From DATFJT01 sp965230755 (GTDB lineage Bacteria > Bacteroidota > Bacteroidia > Chitinophagales > Saprospiraceae): 64,000 nt of DNA. The translations under genes were made by a program, and so were the position numbers. Of this stretch, positions 43,758-53,153 are shown in pieces. Each line of letters starts with the position of its first letter. The first letter of the stretch is position 1. The DNA is taken from assembly GCA_965230755.1 (NCBI GenBank), contig CBDDLT010000007.1, positions 1-64,000 on the forward strand, given 5' to 3'. The notes under the pieces are model-generated. The model made no database searches, was not told the origin of the DNA, and saw only the letters and a program-made list of their open reading frames with translations.

Positions 43758-45233
43758 TTAGAATAATTGATAATCCGGTAGACGCATGACGTGTCTCATC
43801 AAAGTGAGAATTTGCGAAGCCACCAAATTCAGACCTGGAATTGGTTCCCAATCCAAGGACCACTGTCCGTTTTCAAAATAGTTTTCCGGTATATCACCCT
43901 TGAATACGGCCAAAGCCTCATCATAGTATTCCTGGTCAGTTAGACCCACGGGAATAAGAAAATCTGTAATCATTCTGGAAACCTCTGCAGCATCATCCGA
44001 ATTATTGGTCAGGTTCTTTGCCCAGTTGACCATCTGATCCGGGAGGTTGGTATATAGATTAAAAACATATAGGTCGTAAACATCCCACCTCGCAGGCAAA
44101 GATGTTGTATTAATCCATGCCCGATCTCCGGGCCATCCGGCGACATTGGGCGGATTGTACAATTGCTGTCCCTGATCCGTGCAAATCAAGTATAGCAAAT
44201 CAATGGTCGACTGATCATAGGGAATATCCAGTTCTTTGAACAATTGAAAATACGTCTCAAAAGGGCTCTTGAACTTTGTTCCTAGGACAGAATCATCGAA
44301 AAAATGCTCACTTTTCAACAGCTGACGGACGACTGGACCCAATTGGAAATTGTTAGTGATGAAGGTTTGAGCCATTCCTTGAACGATATCCTCGGAGACC
44401 TCGGAGGCTACAAATTCTACATATATTTTTCTACAGATATACTCTGCGATCTCATTGCTTCTCGCAGAAAACAGTACATCGTGTAATCCGTCAAAGTCAT
44501 AATTGCCCGATTGTCCGAAAATCGTCTTTTGACCCGGATCGTGCAACGCACCAACATAACCAACGAGGGTACAAAGGTTTTGAGCGTCAAAGCCATTGAA
44601 TCCGGTCAATGCTCGTGCAGCTTCAACAATATCGTTTTGAGTATAGCCATTGTCTCTACCCAAAGTAAAGAGTTCGAAGAGTTCTCTGGCATAGTTTTCA
44701 TTGGGGCTGAATCTAGTGTTTTGCACACCATTCAAGAATATGAGCATGGCAGAAGATTGACCTATCTCATAAACCATATCTTTAAAATTGCCGAGGGCAT
44801 TAGACTGCAATATTCTGTGATATTGATAGAGATAAGACGGGCACAAATAGGACTCCAATAAGGTCACAAAATGATTCGACCAAAACAAAACCATTTTGTC
44901 TCTGAGACCATTGCTGAGCATATCATCCATAGTAATCCTAGACCATTCTATTGCTCTTAGAGTTAGTTCATTAACGTCCAAATTATCCGCAGGATAAGTA
45001 TCCATCGACCAGCTCGGCTCACCGGTTAAAGGCATACCCAATGCTTGATCAACCAAAGAATCTACGAGATCACTTGGGTTGGAGGATAAGCCCTGTTGAA
45101 GAGTCTCCAACTTCTCACCAAACCCCGCTCGCCTATACAGATGTTGGATGCGCTTCAGGTCCCAAGGTCTATCTGCAGAGGGAATATATGGTGCTAATGT
45201 GCCATTATTACAATCAACCAAAACCATAATCAA
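43758..45233 (-). CDS. DUF1800 domain protein
   Basis: A 491-residue protein of the DUF1800 family. Signature segments: HLYRRAGFGEKLETL at the N-terminus, RDKMVLFWSNHFVTLLESY, NENYARELFELFTLGRDNGYTQNDI, EYICRKIYVEFV, LKSEHFFDDSVLGTKFKSPFE and NPPNVAGWPGDRAWINTTSL. No signal peptide is obvious at either possible start. It is the first gene of a two-gene unit with the DUF1501 protein, 21 bp apart. Its molecular function is unknown. Confidence 0.9.
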   Translation of the reverse strand: MIMVLVDCNNGTLAPYIPSADRPWDLKRIQHLYRRAGFGEKLETLQQGLSSNPSDLVDSLVDQALGMPLTGEPSWSMDTYPADNLDVNELTLRAIEWSRITMDDMLSNGLRDKMVLFWSNHFVTLLESYLCPSYLYQYHRILQSNALGNFKDMVYEIGQSSAMLIFLNGVQNTRFSPNENYARELFELFTLGRDNGYTQNDIVEAARALTGFNGFDAQNLCTLVGYVGALHDPGQKTIFGQSGNYDFDGLHDVLFSARSNEIAEYICRKIYVEFVASEVSEDIVQGMAQTFITNNFQLGPVVRQLLKSEHFFDDSVLGTKFKSPFETYFQLFKELDIPYDQSTIDLLYLICTDQGQQLYNPPNVAGWPGDRAWINTTSLPARWDVYDLYVFNLYTNLPDQMVNWAKNLTNNSDDAAEVSRMITDFLIPVGLTDQEYYDEALAVFKGDIPENYFENGQWSLDWEPIPGLNLVASQILTLMRHVMRLPDYQLF

Positions 45234-45305
45234 AAGGAATTTTTTCTATCTAAAAATAGAAAAACTAGGAGATAAAATTGTGTCTCCTGAGAATTTAAGA
45301 AAAAT

Positions 45306-45734
45306 TTAATGTGTGGATTCCCAGAGCCTATTGCTTACTTTACATGTCCCGGTGAAGAGTGCTAGGAGCTCTTTTTCTTGTGAGAATACCTTGACTTGCA
45401 TGTGACAAAGTGATCTGCTGCGATGGATTAATTCAGTTTCTGCAGTAATACACATGCCCACTGAAATACTGCGAAGATGTTTGATGGAACTATCAAAGGA
45501 AACGGCTTGATAACCGAATGAATTACTGGCAAAGGCCAATGCACTATCAGCAAAGGAATAGACGATACCACCATGAGAAATACCGAAACCGTTGACCATT
45601 TCCTCGGTAACACACATCGAAATCTTCACTTGTCCTTCTTCAACGGATAGAATTTCTATCTTCAACCATTGGCTAAAAGCATCTTTATCCATCATTAATT
45701 CGACAATCTTATAGGGGGGCAGCTTCTTTTCCAT
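45306..45734 (-). CDS. paaI: PaaI-type hotdog thioesterase
   Basis: A 142-residue hotdog-fold protein with the PaaI pattern: CVTEEMVNGFGISHGGIVYSFADSALAFASNSFG, here the catalytic segment NGFGISHGG and ADSALAFASN, then SSIKHLRSISVG. Such enzymes hydrolyse hydroxyphenylacetyl-CoA or other aryl/acyl-CoA. Its start codon overlaps the stop of the upstream paaH-like gene by one base, showing tight translational coupling. No other phenylacetate genes are present in the window. Confidence 0.85.
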   Translation of the reverse strand: MEKKLPPYKIVELMMDKDAFSQWLKIEILSVEEGQVKISMCVTEEMVNGFGISHGGIVYSFADSALAFASNSFGYQAVSFDSSIKHLRSISVGMCITAETELIHRSRSLCHMQVKVFSQEKELLALFTGTCKVSNRLWESTH

Positions 45735-46888
45735 CAGAAAAAATTGTATTCTTTTTTAGCCATATCCCTTAATAGAGGACTGCATCGATATCGATCTTCT
45801 CTATATCTATCATAAAGATCGTCTAGGTATTCTACGCATTGTTTGATCCCTATTTCATCTGCCCATTTTAGTAGGCCTTTGGGATAATTTACCCCTTTTG
45901 TCATGGCCAGGTCTATGTCTTTTGCCGTTGCAACATTCCAAAAAAGAGCATCTGCCGCTTCATTGATCAGCATGTAGATGATTCGATCAGCTATTTTTCT
46001 TCCTAGCATTTCATCCTTATTGGCAGCTGGATTGATGGCTCCATCGGAATAATCGTAATATCCTCTTCCACTTTTGCGTCCGAGGTATCCCGCCTCAGAA
46101 AGTCTTTTTTGCGTGAAGGAAGGCCGATAACGAGGATCGTTATAAAAGCTGGTATATACGGTCTCGGTAACGGTGTAGTTGACATCATTACCGATATAAT
46201 CCATTAAAGTAAATGGTCCCATTCGAAAACCTGCAAGCTCCGTCATGGCCCAGTCGATGGTCGGTTCATCGGCGATTCCCTCTTCTAGAATCCGAAGTGC
46301 TTCTCCATAGAATGGTCGGGCAACTCTATTCACAATAAATCCTGGAGTATCTTTTGCGATGACCGGAATTTTACCCCATCTTTCCATAAGTTCGTAGGCA
46401 TTTCTTATAAAGGTCTCTGAACTCTGAACCGCTGGAACAACTTCGACCAGTTTCATCAGAGGTGCCGGATTAAAAAAGTGTAGTCCGATTACTCTCTCGG
46501 GCTGTGAACATGCGGCCGCAATCGAGGCAATAGAAAGTGAGGAAGTATTGCTGGCTAGAATGGTTTCTGAAGGACAATAAGCATCAATTTCTTTAAAGAT
46601 CTTTTGTTTGATCTCGAGATTCTCTATAACAGCTTCGATGATAAGCCCACAATCTTTCAGTGTTTCAAGATTTTCGACGTAGTAATATTGGCCGATCAAT
46701 TGCTTGGCGTATTGATCGCCGAATTTTCCTTTCTCGACTAATCGGTTAAAAAGCTTTTGCGTTCGATCTCTACTTTTCTGCATGGCTTGTGGAAAACTGT
46801 CATAAATCAACACCTCATGACCAGCCATTGCAGCCACTTGAGCTATTCCCGTTCCCATTGCTCCGGCTCCTATAATTCCTACTTTCAT
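45734..46888 (-). CDS. paaH: 3-hydroxyacyl-CoA dehydrogenase (PaaH/3-hydroxybutyryl-CoA type)
   Basis: A 384-residue NAD-dependent dehydrogenase. Rossmann loop GIIGAGAMGTGIAQVAAMAGHEV at the start, EAVIENLEIKQKIFKE, ASNTSSLSIASIA, the catalytic His in GLHFFNPAPLMKLVEVV, and KDTPGFIVNRVARPFYGEALRI. The second half repeats the C-terminal domain of the family (MLINEAADALFW, DLAMTKGVNYPKGLL). It oxidises 3-hydroxyacyl-CoA in phenylacetate or fatty-acid degradation. It is the first gene of a two-gene unit with paaI. The PaaH assignment rests on that neighbour. Confidence 0.9.
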   Translation of the reverse strand: MKVGIIGAGAMGTGIAQVAAMAGHEVLIYDSFPQAMQKSRDRTQKLFNRLVEKGKFGDQYAKQLIGQYYYVENLETLKDCGLIIEAVIENLEIKQKIFKEIDAYCPSETILASNTSSLSIASIAAACSQPERVIGLHFFNPAPLMKLVEVVPAVQSSETFIRNAYELMERWGKIPVIAKDTPGFIVNRVARPFYGEALRILEEGIADEPTIDWAMTELAGFRMGPFTLMDYIGNDVNYTVTETVYTSFYNDPRYRPSFTQKRLSEAGYLGRKSGRGYYDYSDGAINPAANKDEMLGRKIADRIIYMLINEAADALFWNVATAKDIDLAMTKGVNYPKGLLKWADEIGIKQCVEYLDDLYDRYREDRYRCSPLLRDMAKKEYNFF

Positions 46889-46910
46889 CTGTTAATTTTT
46901 CAACTGCCCT

Positions 46911-46918
46911 CAAAGCTA
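46911..46918 (-). promoter_or_regulatory. -7 promoter element (TAGCTTTG) of the paaH-paaI unit
   Basis: TAGCTTTG on the minus strand, identical to the cold-shock gene's element, lies 22 bp ahead of the paaH ATG. No TTTG was found at the -33 spacing. Confidence 0.45.
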
Positions 46919-47096
46919 GAATTTTATTAGATCGAAATAAAATTTAATTTTTTTCAATCGTATGCAGCACAAAGCTACTTCGCTGGATTATAATAGTAGG
47001 AAACGATTTCATATTACTCATTTTGCTAGGCATTTTGTTTAATTTTAAAGCCGATACCCAAAAAGTTTAGCGGAATACAAAAAACCCAAACCACCT

Positions 47097-47104
47097 TAAC
47101 TTTG
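47097..47104 (+). promoter_or_regulatory. -7 promoter element (TAACTTTG) of signalling module 2
   Basis: TAACTTTG matches TAnnTTTG and lies 18 bp before the TTG start at 47123, giving a very short leader. It suggests the module is transcribed by the housekeeping sigma factor as well as, possibly, its own. Confidence 0.45.
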
Positions 47105-47122
47105 AAATTTTAAATTATTGTT

Positions 47123-48820
47123 TTGAAAAAATTCGAACATATTATTTTTAAGATTTTAACGATTACAGGAATCGTGCTGATGATGATCAGTTGCCACAAG
47201 GACAGTATAGATGAATTCAATACTCCAAACGAAACTGACATCATACACAGAGTAGAGTCTTTCCTTTTCGGTAGAATCTCGGATGGTCAAATGAATCCGG
47301 TTTCTGCTACAGTAAATGTAAAGATCAATGAGCTTCGGAGGACTTCCAACGTACTGGGAGTCTTTGATTCAGGGAAAATTACCATGAACCGAGATGGTCA
47401 GTGTGTTAAAATTTTGAGTGAGGATTATACCCCACATTATTGCTGGATACATCCCGAACTTGGAGAGACGAATTTTATTGACGTAGAACTCAAAGACTAT
47501 AAACTAACAGGACAATCTTCGTTGAATGAAGATTTTGAACTTGGCAGTTTTTACATCACCTACGATGATGAGACCTTAATGAACGATGGAAACATATACA
47601 AGGGAAATCATGTAGAGTTTGAATTACATGATGTTTTAGCTCCAAATTTAGAGAACCATACGCAACTACCTATGCCTGATTTTACTATTTCTGAGGGAGA
47701 AACTAAAGAATTAGAAATGGTTGAATTATTTTATTTGAAGATTAGAGGAGATCATAATGATCAACTAGACATTGCCCAGAACCATGGAATTGTTTTAGAC
47801 AAGAAGGTCTCCTCTTATTCTTCAAATCTTGAAGGCAATCAAGTGTATTTCTGGGATGAGGTTCGGGATCAGTGGATTCGCGGTGCCGATTTTATTCAGA
47901 GGGATGACAAAGTAAGTTATTGGATCGATCGTCCGGGATGGTGGTGTGTAGCCAAAGAAGTTCCTGTTGTTAAAAGAAAGATCCAGTTGACCTTGAATGG
48001 AAATGACTTGGCTTTTCAAAAGCTGGTTTTAATTAATGAGGGTTCGGAATTTCAGAAAATTATATTTACTAATGGAAAGGGAGAAGCGGAGATATACCTG
48101 GATCCACGAGAAGTATATGCTCTAAAATGTGTAGGCATTTGCGGTGAAACCTTATTGTCCGATATATTTGAAGTCACGCAAGAAGAGACGTATACATATG
48201 CTCTTTATGACACGGAGGACCAATTGGAGACCTCTACTTTTAATTGTGATGACGAACCCATTAATGAAGTACTTTTTCTATTGAAAAATAATGATAGATA
48301 CTTTCCAATTAAGCCGAATTCGGATGGAAAAATAGTTATGCATTTGCCCAGCTGTCACGAAGGTGAGTTTGTGCGTTTGGAAGATGTATCGGGTGATCAA
48401 AATTATTTTCTATCGAAAACATTAATCAGTGCTGGCAATCAGGACTCAATCTGGATTTGTAACGATAGGGAAGTTAGAGGTGAGATTTTAAGAGGTCAGC
48501 AGACATTTTTAATAGATTCTACGCTTAGAGCAGAAATAGATACCACTCATCTTGTAATTCGATTGAGTTACTTATTTCTAGGAAGTGTAGAACAATTTGT
48601 AATAACGGATATTAGTTCTGATTCTATACAGGGTTATGCTCAGGGACTTTTGCTTAATTCTGATAAGGGAAATCACTCGATCAGATTTAATATCCACCAA
48701 ATAACCGACGAAGGCGGATTATTTATCGCGGATTTTGAAGGTGATGTCAATATCGCCCAGTCAAGTCAAGTGGAGAGGATTAGTGGATCACTGGTAGCGA
48801 GGATTGATGTTTTGAAATAA
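47123..48820 (+). CDS. Lipoprotein with regulatory-like beta domains (module 2)
   Basis: A 565-residue lipoprotein starting at TTG 47123. The signal peptide ends in the lipobox MISC (C24). The N-terminal part (HRVESFLFGRISDGQMNPVSATVNV) is a carboxypeptidase-regulatory-like start. The middle holds an adhesin-like stretch with W-rich sequence (DRPGWWCVAKEVP) typical of Saprospiria surface lipoproteins, and the rest is beta-rich with scattered Cys. It heads a three-gene unit, with the sigma factor 15 bp downstream. It differs from the module 1 lipoprotein in sequence but has the same position and general architecture. Confidence 0.68.
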   Translation: MKKFEHIIFKILTITGIVLMMISCHKDSIDEFNTPNETDIIHRVESFLFGRISDGQMNPVSATVNVKINELRRTSNVLGVFDSGKITMNRDGQCVKILSEDYTPHYCWIHPELGETNFIDVELKDYKLTGQSSLNEDFELGSFYITYDDETLMNDGNIYKGNHVEFELHDVLAPNLENHTQLPMPDFTISEGETKELEMVELFYLKIRGDHNDQLDIAQNHGIVLDKKVSSYSSNLEGNQVYFWDEVRDQWIRGADFIQRDDKVSYWIDRPGWWCVAKEVPVVKRKIQLTLNGNDLAFQKLVLINEGSEFQKIIFTNGKGEAEIYLDPREVYALKCVGICGETLLSDIFEVTQEETYTYALYDTEDQLETSTFNCDDEPINEVLFLLKNNDRYFPIKPNSDGKIVMHLPSCHEGEFVRLEDVSGDQNYFLSKTLISAGNQDSIWICNDREVRGEILRGQQTFLIDSTLRAEIDTTHLVIRLSYLFLGSVEQFVITDISSDSIQGYAQGLLLNSDKGNHSIRFNIHQITDEGGLFIADFEGDVNIAQSSQVERISGSLVARIDVLK

Positions 48821-48835
48821 ATATAATAGCAGTGT

Positions 48836-49402
48836 ATGGGAGCCTTATTGACAAGGCCGGAATTAGAAAACATTCTCGAAGGGTGCATCGAATGTCGAAG
48901 GTCATCCCAGAAGAGACTGGTTGAGGTGTATACCCCCATGCTGCTTTTTACCGCTCGAAGATATACGAGTGACTTATCCAAAGCAAAGGATATCGTACAA
49001 GAATCCTTTATTAATATTTTCAATGCAATTCATAATTTTAGTTTGGGGCCGGTTTCTTCATTCGAAAATTGGATTCGTAAAATAGTCATTAACAATGCAC
49101 TGAAAGAAAAGAGGAAAAGTCATTTGAAAAAGGAATTGAACGGCTTTGAAAGTCTTCCGGAGGTGGCCATAGAGGCAAAAGCGATAGAACATTTGAGTTC
49201 AGATGAAATGCTGAAAATGATAGAAAAAATACCAGAGGGATATAGGGTTGTTTTTCAGATGTATGTCATTGACGGCTATAGTCATAAAGAGATTTCAGAA
49301 ATTTTGAAGATAAGTTCGAGCACGTCCAGATCGCAACTGGTAAGAGCTAGAAGTTATTTAAGAAAAGTTTGTTTTAAAGAAAATAAATCCCTTACATCAT
49401 GA
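48836..49402 (+). CDS. ECF-type sigma-70 family RNA polymerase sigma factor (module 2)
   Basis: A 188-residue sigma factor. Region 2 (LVEVYTPMLLFTARRYTSDLSKAKDIVQESFINIFNAI, with the DIVQESF core) and region 4 (GYSHKEISEILKISSSTSRSQLVRARSYLRK-type HTH) are complete. Between them is a basic linker. It overlaps the next gene by 4 bp (ATGA), which usually marks sigma/anti-sigma pairs that must be made in fixed ratio. An analogous sigma gene lies at 17080 in module 1. Confidence 0.9.
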   Translation: MGALLTRPELENILEGCIECRRSSQKRLVEVYTPMLLFTARRYTSDLSKAKDIVQESFINIFNAIHNFSLGPVSSFENWIRKIVINNALKEKRKSHLKKELNGFESLPEVAIEAKAIEHLSSDEMLKMIEKIPEGYRVVFQMYVIDGYSHKEISEILKISSSTSRSQLVRARSYLRKVCFKENKSLTS

Positions 49403-50790
49403 ATTTTAAGAGGATAGAGGAAATTGTTAGATCGAAGATGATCCAGGGAGAGACCCATTCTCATACGGATGAGATATGGGCCAATATTGAAGATAGGTTG
49501 CCACGGAAAAAGAGGTCTAGAAAGTATATTGTATTACTGGTTTTGCCTTTTTTGATTGGGGGAGTTTACTACACTTCTTCTTTGTATAACAGTGGCGATG
49601 ATATAACTCAGCATGTCGATTTCATCGCTGAATCGGATGAAGAGCTGGTCATCGAAAAAGATATGACGCGTGATCAAAAACAAGGTGAAGCCAAAGTTTC
49701 ATTGCCTTTAGATCAGCCGAGTAAGAAGACCGAAGTGGTAGAACCTAAACCAAAAGTAGAAGCTCTGAAATCTGAGTCTAACTCCGACACTAAACAAGCC
49801 AAGGAAAAGAAAGCTGAAATATTCAGCGATGCGGAAAAAGATTTTATTCAAAAGACCAGCAGTTCGATATTCAGAAAGATTAGTCTGGATGAAGGAGAAC
49901 AGAAGAGTGTAATTCATACAACAGCTATAAATTCGAAACTAGAGGGTCTTTTTAATGATGTAGAGGTCGATCTATTACCTACTAAAATTGCAGAGGTTTT
50001 GAGCCCTGATAAATACGATAAGCTGAATTCTTCAGAGGCGGAGCAGATAGACTGGTTGAAAAGAAGTTTTGGCAATCCATTTTTCTTATCTGTGTATTCA
50101 GGTATTTATAGAAACATGGGGAGATTAGGAGGCGCTTCTCTTGATCCTATGGATGAAATTAATCCGTTGGAGACCAAATCTTTTGGAGTGAATCTGGGCA
50201 AAATCAAAGGTTCGTGGAAATTAAGTGCGGGTATCGAGCGACGAGAGTCTGTGTGGAACCTCAAAGACGAGATTACTTATTACAACCAAGAACTGGGTTT
50301 AACTGCACGTTCATTTGTGATTCAAAATATCGATGGATCTGTAGAGCAGGCTTCAGGTACAGTAACAGAAACTTCTACTGCTACGAAAAAATATGATGTT
50401 CACTCCAGGCATGTAAGTTGGAGGATTCCGCTTAATATATCGTATTTCAAGGAAAGCGGAAAATGGCGGTACTCTGGAGGTGTAGGTCTTGGCGTAGTTG
50501 TCAGTGATGAGCTTGAAACTTATGCTTATCCGGGATCATTAGCGGCATTTGCAATTGCCAATACCGGAGCAGATATTGACCCTGTGCAAGTTAACTTGCA
50601 CCGCAATTTGACTTATCTTGATGGAATGATAAGTCTACAACTGGAACGAATGTTGGCCTATGATTTGGGCATCTCAATTTCCGCACAATATCAGAGGGCT
50701 TTGACCAAAGTCCAATGGGAAAATCCAATCGATATAGAATTGGACGGAGAGCAAGTGGGTCTGGCGGTTTCCGTTGCCAAATACTGGTAA
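49399..50790 (+). CDS. Single-TM protein with charged linker and barrel-like C-terminus (putative anti-sigma, module 2)
   Basis: A 463-residue protein: about 42 N-terminal residues (IEEIVRSKMIQGETHSHTDEIWANIEDRL), one membrane helix at 43-62 (YIVLLVLPFLIGGVYYTSSL), a Lys/Glu-rich linker at about 68-205, and a C-terminal beta region of about 250 residues with barrel-like strands (NPFFLSVYSGIYRNMGRL, WRYSGGVGLGVVVS, SLQLERMLAYDLGISISAQYQ). The same layout, including the S-G-V/I-G-L-G strand, is seen at 17647. Its start overlaps the sigma gene by 4 bp. An anti-sigma role and a link to the outer membrane are inferences from position and architecture. It lies 123 bp ahead of the Omp28-like gene pair. 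Confidence 0.65.
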   Translation: MNFKRIEEIVRSKMIQGETHSHTDEIWANIEDRLPRKKRSRKYIVLLVLPFLIGGVYYTSSLYNSGDDITQHVDFIAESDEELVIEKDMTRDQKQGEAKVSLPLDQPSKKTEVVEPKPKVEALKSESNSDTKQAKEKKAEIFSDAEKDFIQKTSSSIFRKISLDEGEQKSVIHTTAINSKLEGLFNDVEVDLLPTKIAEVLSPDKYDKLNSSEAEQIDWLKRSFGNPFFLSVYSGIYRNMGRLGGASLDPMDEINPLETKSFGVNLGKIKGSWKLSAGIERRESVWNLKDEITYYNQELGLTARSFVIQNIDGSVEQASGTVTETSTATKKYDVHSRHVSWRIPLNISYFKESGKWRYSGGVGLGVVVSDELETYAYPGSLAAFAIANTGADIDPVQVNLHRNLTYLDGMISLQLERMLAYDLGISISAQYQRALTKVQWENPIDIELDGEQVGLAVSVAKYW

Positions 50791-50913
50791 TTGTCTTCTC
50801 TTCTACATTAATCCTTTTCACCAAAAATGAATACTTAACAATTGTTCATTATTAAGGAATTTATTCTTAGATTTAAGCATATTTGACAATTTAATTATCA
50901 TAAATTAAAATCT

Positions 50914-53043
50914 ATGAAAAGAATTCTACTTTTGATCTTTGGCACATTTTCCTTCTTGGGTTTAATGGGTCAAGACCTTGTTACGACACAAGCACAGAAA
51001 AAATCAGTTGTCTTGGAAGAGTTTACTGGTTTAAATTGCACTTTTTGTCCAGACGGACATAGAATCGCTAATGAAATGAAGGATGCTAACCCTAACCGTG
51101 TAATACTCGTTAATGTACACGCGGGGAGTTTTGCTTCTCCTGGTTCAGGGCAGCCCGACTATAGAGTTGATGAAGGTGTAGCTTTTGACAATTTTGTAGG
51201 TGTTGGAGGATACCCTAGTGGCACAGTAAACAGAAGAATGGTTGATGGGGATTTAGACTACAGCAGAAGTCTTTGGGCTTCTTTGGGTGATGATTTACTT
51301 CAGGAGTCTTCTCCTGTAAACGTGGGCGCAATGACCAGTTACGATGAAATGACGAGAACATTGACTGTAGTTAGCGAGGTATACTACACCGCGAATTCAC
51401 CAGAACCAACGAACAGATTGATCATTGCTTTGATGCAGAACAACATTATCGGGCCTCAAGTAGGTGCCGCACGTAACCCGGATGATGTAGTTGGTAGTCA
51501 GTACCGTCACGGTCATATGTTGAGAGATTATTTGACTGGGGAGTTCGGTTTGGAAATTCCTATGACTACCGCTGGTACTGTTTTTAGAGACACTCAGGTT
51601 TATCAAATTCCTGACATGTTCAGAGATATACCTGTAGTTGTTGATGATTTAGAGTTAGGAGTTTATGTTGCAAATACTCAAACGGATATCCAAAATGGTG
51701 TTTTGGTTGGATTGAATGATATGGACGATGGAAACAATGCTCCTATCTACATCGATTATTCTGGCTTAGATAATTTGGCTAAGAACATAACTTCTGCAGG
51801 AAGTGGAGACTTCAGCACGGAAATATTTGCCTTGTACCCTGGAACTGAAAACTATTCCGTTCAAGTAGATGCCGTAGCCCCTTCTGACTGGGTTATGGAA
51901 TATACTATTGGGGGGAATACATATTCAGGTGATGCAACAGTAAGTATGGATCAAAATATTGAATACAGAACGTTGTTTAACGTTCAGCCGGGTAGTTCAG
52001 GAGTAGGAACCTATATGATTACAATATTCCCCAATAGTGATCGCGATGCGGAAATCGTATTTGAGTTTACCGCTTTATATGATTGCGCTGATCTTTTGAT
52101 CAATGGTGAGAGCACCAGAGGAGATGGACAAAACATCGGTCCAGCAGGTTGGGAAAGTTATTATAACGACGCTTTCGTAAGCAACGGCACTCAGAAATTT
52201 GGAGCGACGAACTCCGATGTATGGAAGGCTTTAGCTGCTAATAATGATTTGGAAGGAATTAATAATATTTATCTGAATATTGGATGGACTTTTCCAGCCT
52301 ATACAGATGCCATGGTAGATGCCTTAATCCCATTCATGGAAGCAGGCGGTAATATTTTTGTCGCTGGCCAGGATATAGCTTGGGATATTATGGCTAATAC
52401 TAATCCGGCAAGATCAGCGTATTCCAGAAATTTCCTAAATAATTATTTGAATGTTGATTATGTAGGAGATGGCGATGCTTCTAATAATCCGGTAACGGCT
52501 GATGCAGATGGAATCTTCAGCGATATGGCTGATTTCCAATTGAGCGATTACTACGGTGGTTCTGCTAACAATTACTTCTATCCTGATCAATTGGGTCTAA
52601 GAGCAGATTCCAGAGCAGCATTTAACTATAATAATACGAATAGAATTGGAGCAGTTTACGGCGACAATGGAACGTATAAAGTAGTTTACTTTGGTTTTGG
52701 TCTAGAAATGATCGACGATGTTGATACAAGAAATGCATTGATGCAAAGGGTTTATGATTATTTCTACGGTATCGTGAACAACGAAGACTTGGATTTAGCT
52801 ACTGGAGACATTAGAGTGGTTCCAAATCCGATCTCAAACCATACATTGACATTTATCAATGATTCTGAGCATTTGAATATTCCTTTTACAGTAGTAGATG
52901 GCATCGGAAGAACCATTTATAACGGTGTTACAGCTGGAACAGGAGTTAATTCTTATGAGTTAAGCGGATTGCGCTCGGGAGTTTATTTCTTGAATTTCCA
53001 AGTTAAGGACGAATTGGTTTCCAAACCTTTCGTGAAGAATTAA
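50914..53043 (+). CDS. Omp28-related T9SS-secreted protein with thioredoxin-like domain (copy 1)
   Basis: A 709-residue exported protein. After the signal peptide (…LGLMGQ), residues about 25-150 carry a thioredoxin-like Omp28 domain with the CxxC pair C42/C45 (LEEFTGLNCTFCPDGHRIA) and PSGTVNRR. A middle beta region follows. A domain at about 395-620 begins DLLINGESTRGDGQ and includes NIFVAGQDIAWDIM, and resembles DUF4350/GATase-like folds. The last 75 residues are a T9SS type A sorting domain (IRVVPNPISNHTLTFIN, GLRSGVYFLNFQVKD). Likely surface-exposed. A near paralogue lies directly downstream. Confidence 0.86.
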   Translation: MKRILLLIFGTFSFLGLMGQDLVTTQAQKKSVVLEEFTGLNCTFCPDGHRIANEMKDANPNRVILVNVHAGSFASPGSGQPDYRVDEGVAFDNFVGVGGYPSGTVNRRMVDGDLDYSRSLWASLGDDLLQESSPVNVGAMTSYDEMTRTLTVVSEVYYTANSPEPTNRLIIALMQNNIIGPQVGAARNPDDVVGSQYRHGHMLRDYLTGEFGLEIPMTTAGTVFRDTQVYQIPDMFRDIPVVVDDLELGVYVANTQTDIQNGVLVGLNDMDDGNNAPIYIDYSGLDNLAKNITSAGSGDFSTEIFALYPGTENYSVQVDAVAPSDWVMEYTIGGNTYSGDATVSMDQNIEYRTLFNVQPGSSGVGTYMITIFPNSDRDAEIVFEFTALYDCADLLINGESTRGDGQNIGPAGWESYYNDAFVSNGTQKFGATNSDVWKALAANNDLEGINNIYLNIGWTFPAYTDAMVDALIPFMEAGGNIFVAGQDIAWDIMANTNPARSAYSRNFLNNYLNVDYVGDGDASNNPVTADADGIFSDMADFQLSDYYGGSANNYFYPDQLGLRADSRAAFNYNNTNRIGAVYGDNGTYKVVYFGFGLEMIDDVDTRNALMQRVYDYFYGIVNNEDLDLATGDIRVVPNPISNHTLTFINDSEHLNIPFTVVDGIGRTIYNGVTAGTGVNSYELSGLRSGVYFLNFQVKDELVSKPFVKN

Positions 53044-53063
53044 TCTATCTTTTTAGATTTTAT

Positions 53064-53089
53064 ATGGGAGAACTAGGTCGTTCTCCCAT
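53064..53089 (+). terminator. Hairpin terminator between the two Omp28-like genes
   Basis: ATGGGAGAAC and GTTCTCCCAT form a perfect 10-bp stem with loop TAGGTC, followed by TTTTTATATA, 21 bp past the first stop codon. The two paralogues therefore may be separate transcripts or attenuated. Confidence 0.75.
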
Positions 53090-53153
53090 TTTTATATAAA
53101 AAAATACGTATTTTAAGTCGGATTTATAATATTTTGAAAAAAAACGTTTAGCC

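Noticed and set aside
43738..43863. Extra N-terminus of the DUF1501 frame upstream of 43737
   Set aside because: It overlaps the DUF1800 gene and precedes the Tat-like signal; the ATG at 43737 fits better.
45241..45264. AT-rich 9-bp hairpin between paaI and the DUF1800 gene
   Set aside because: Composed almost only of A and T and expected by chance in this AT-rich gap; not strong enough to call.
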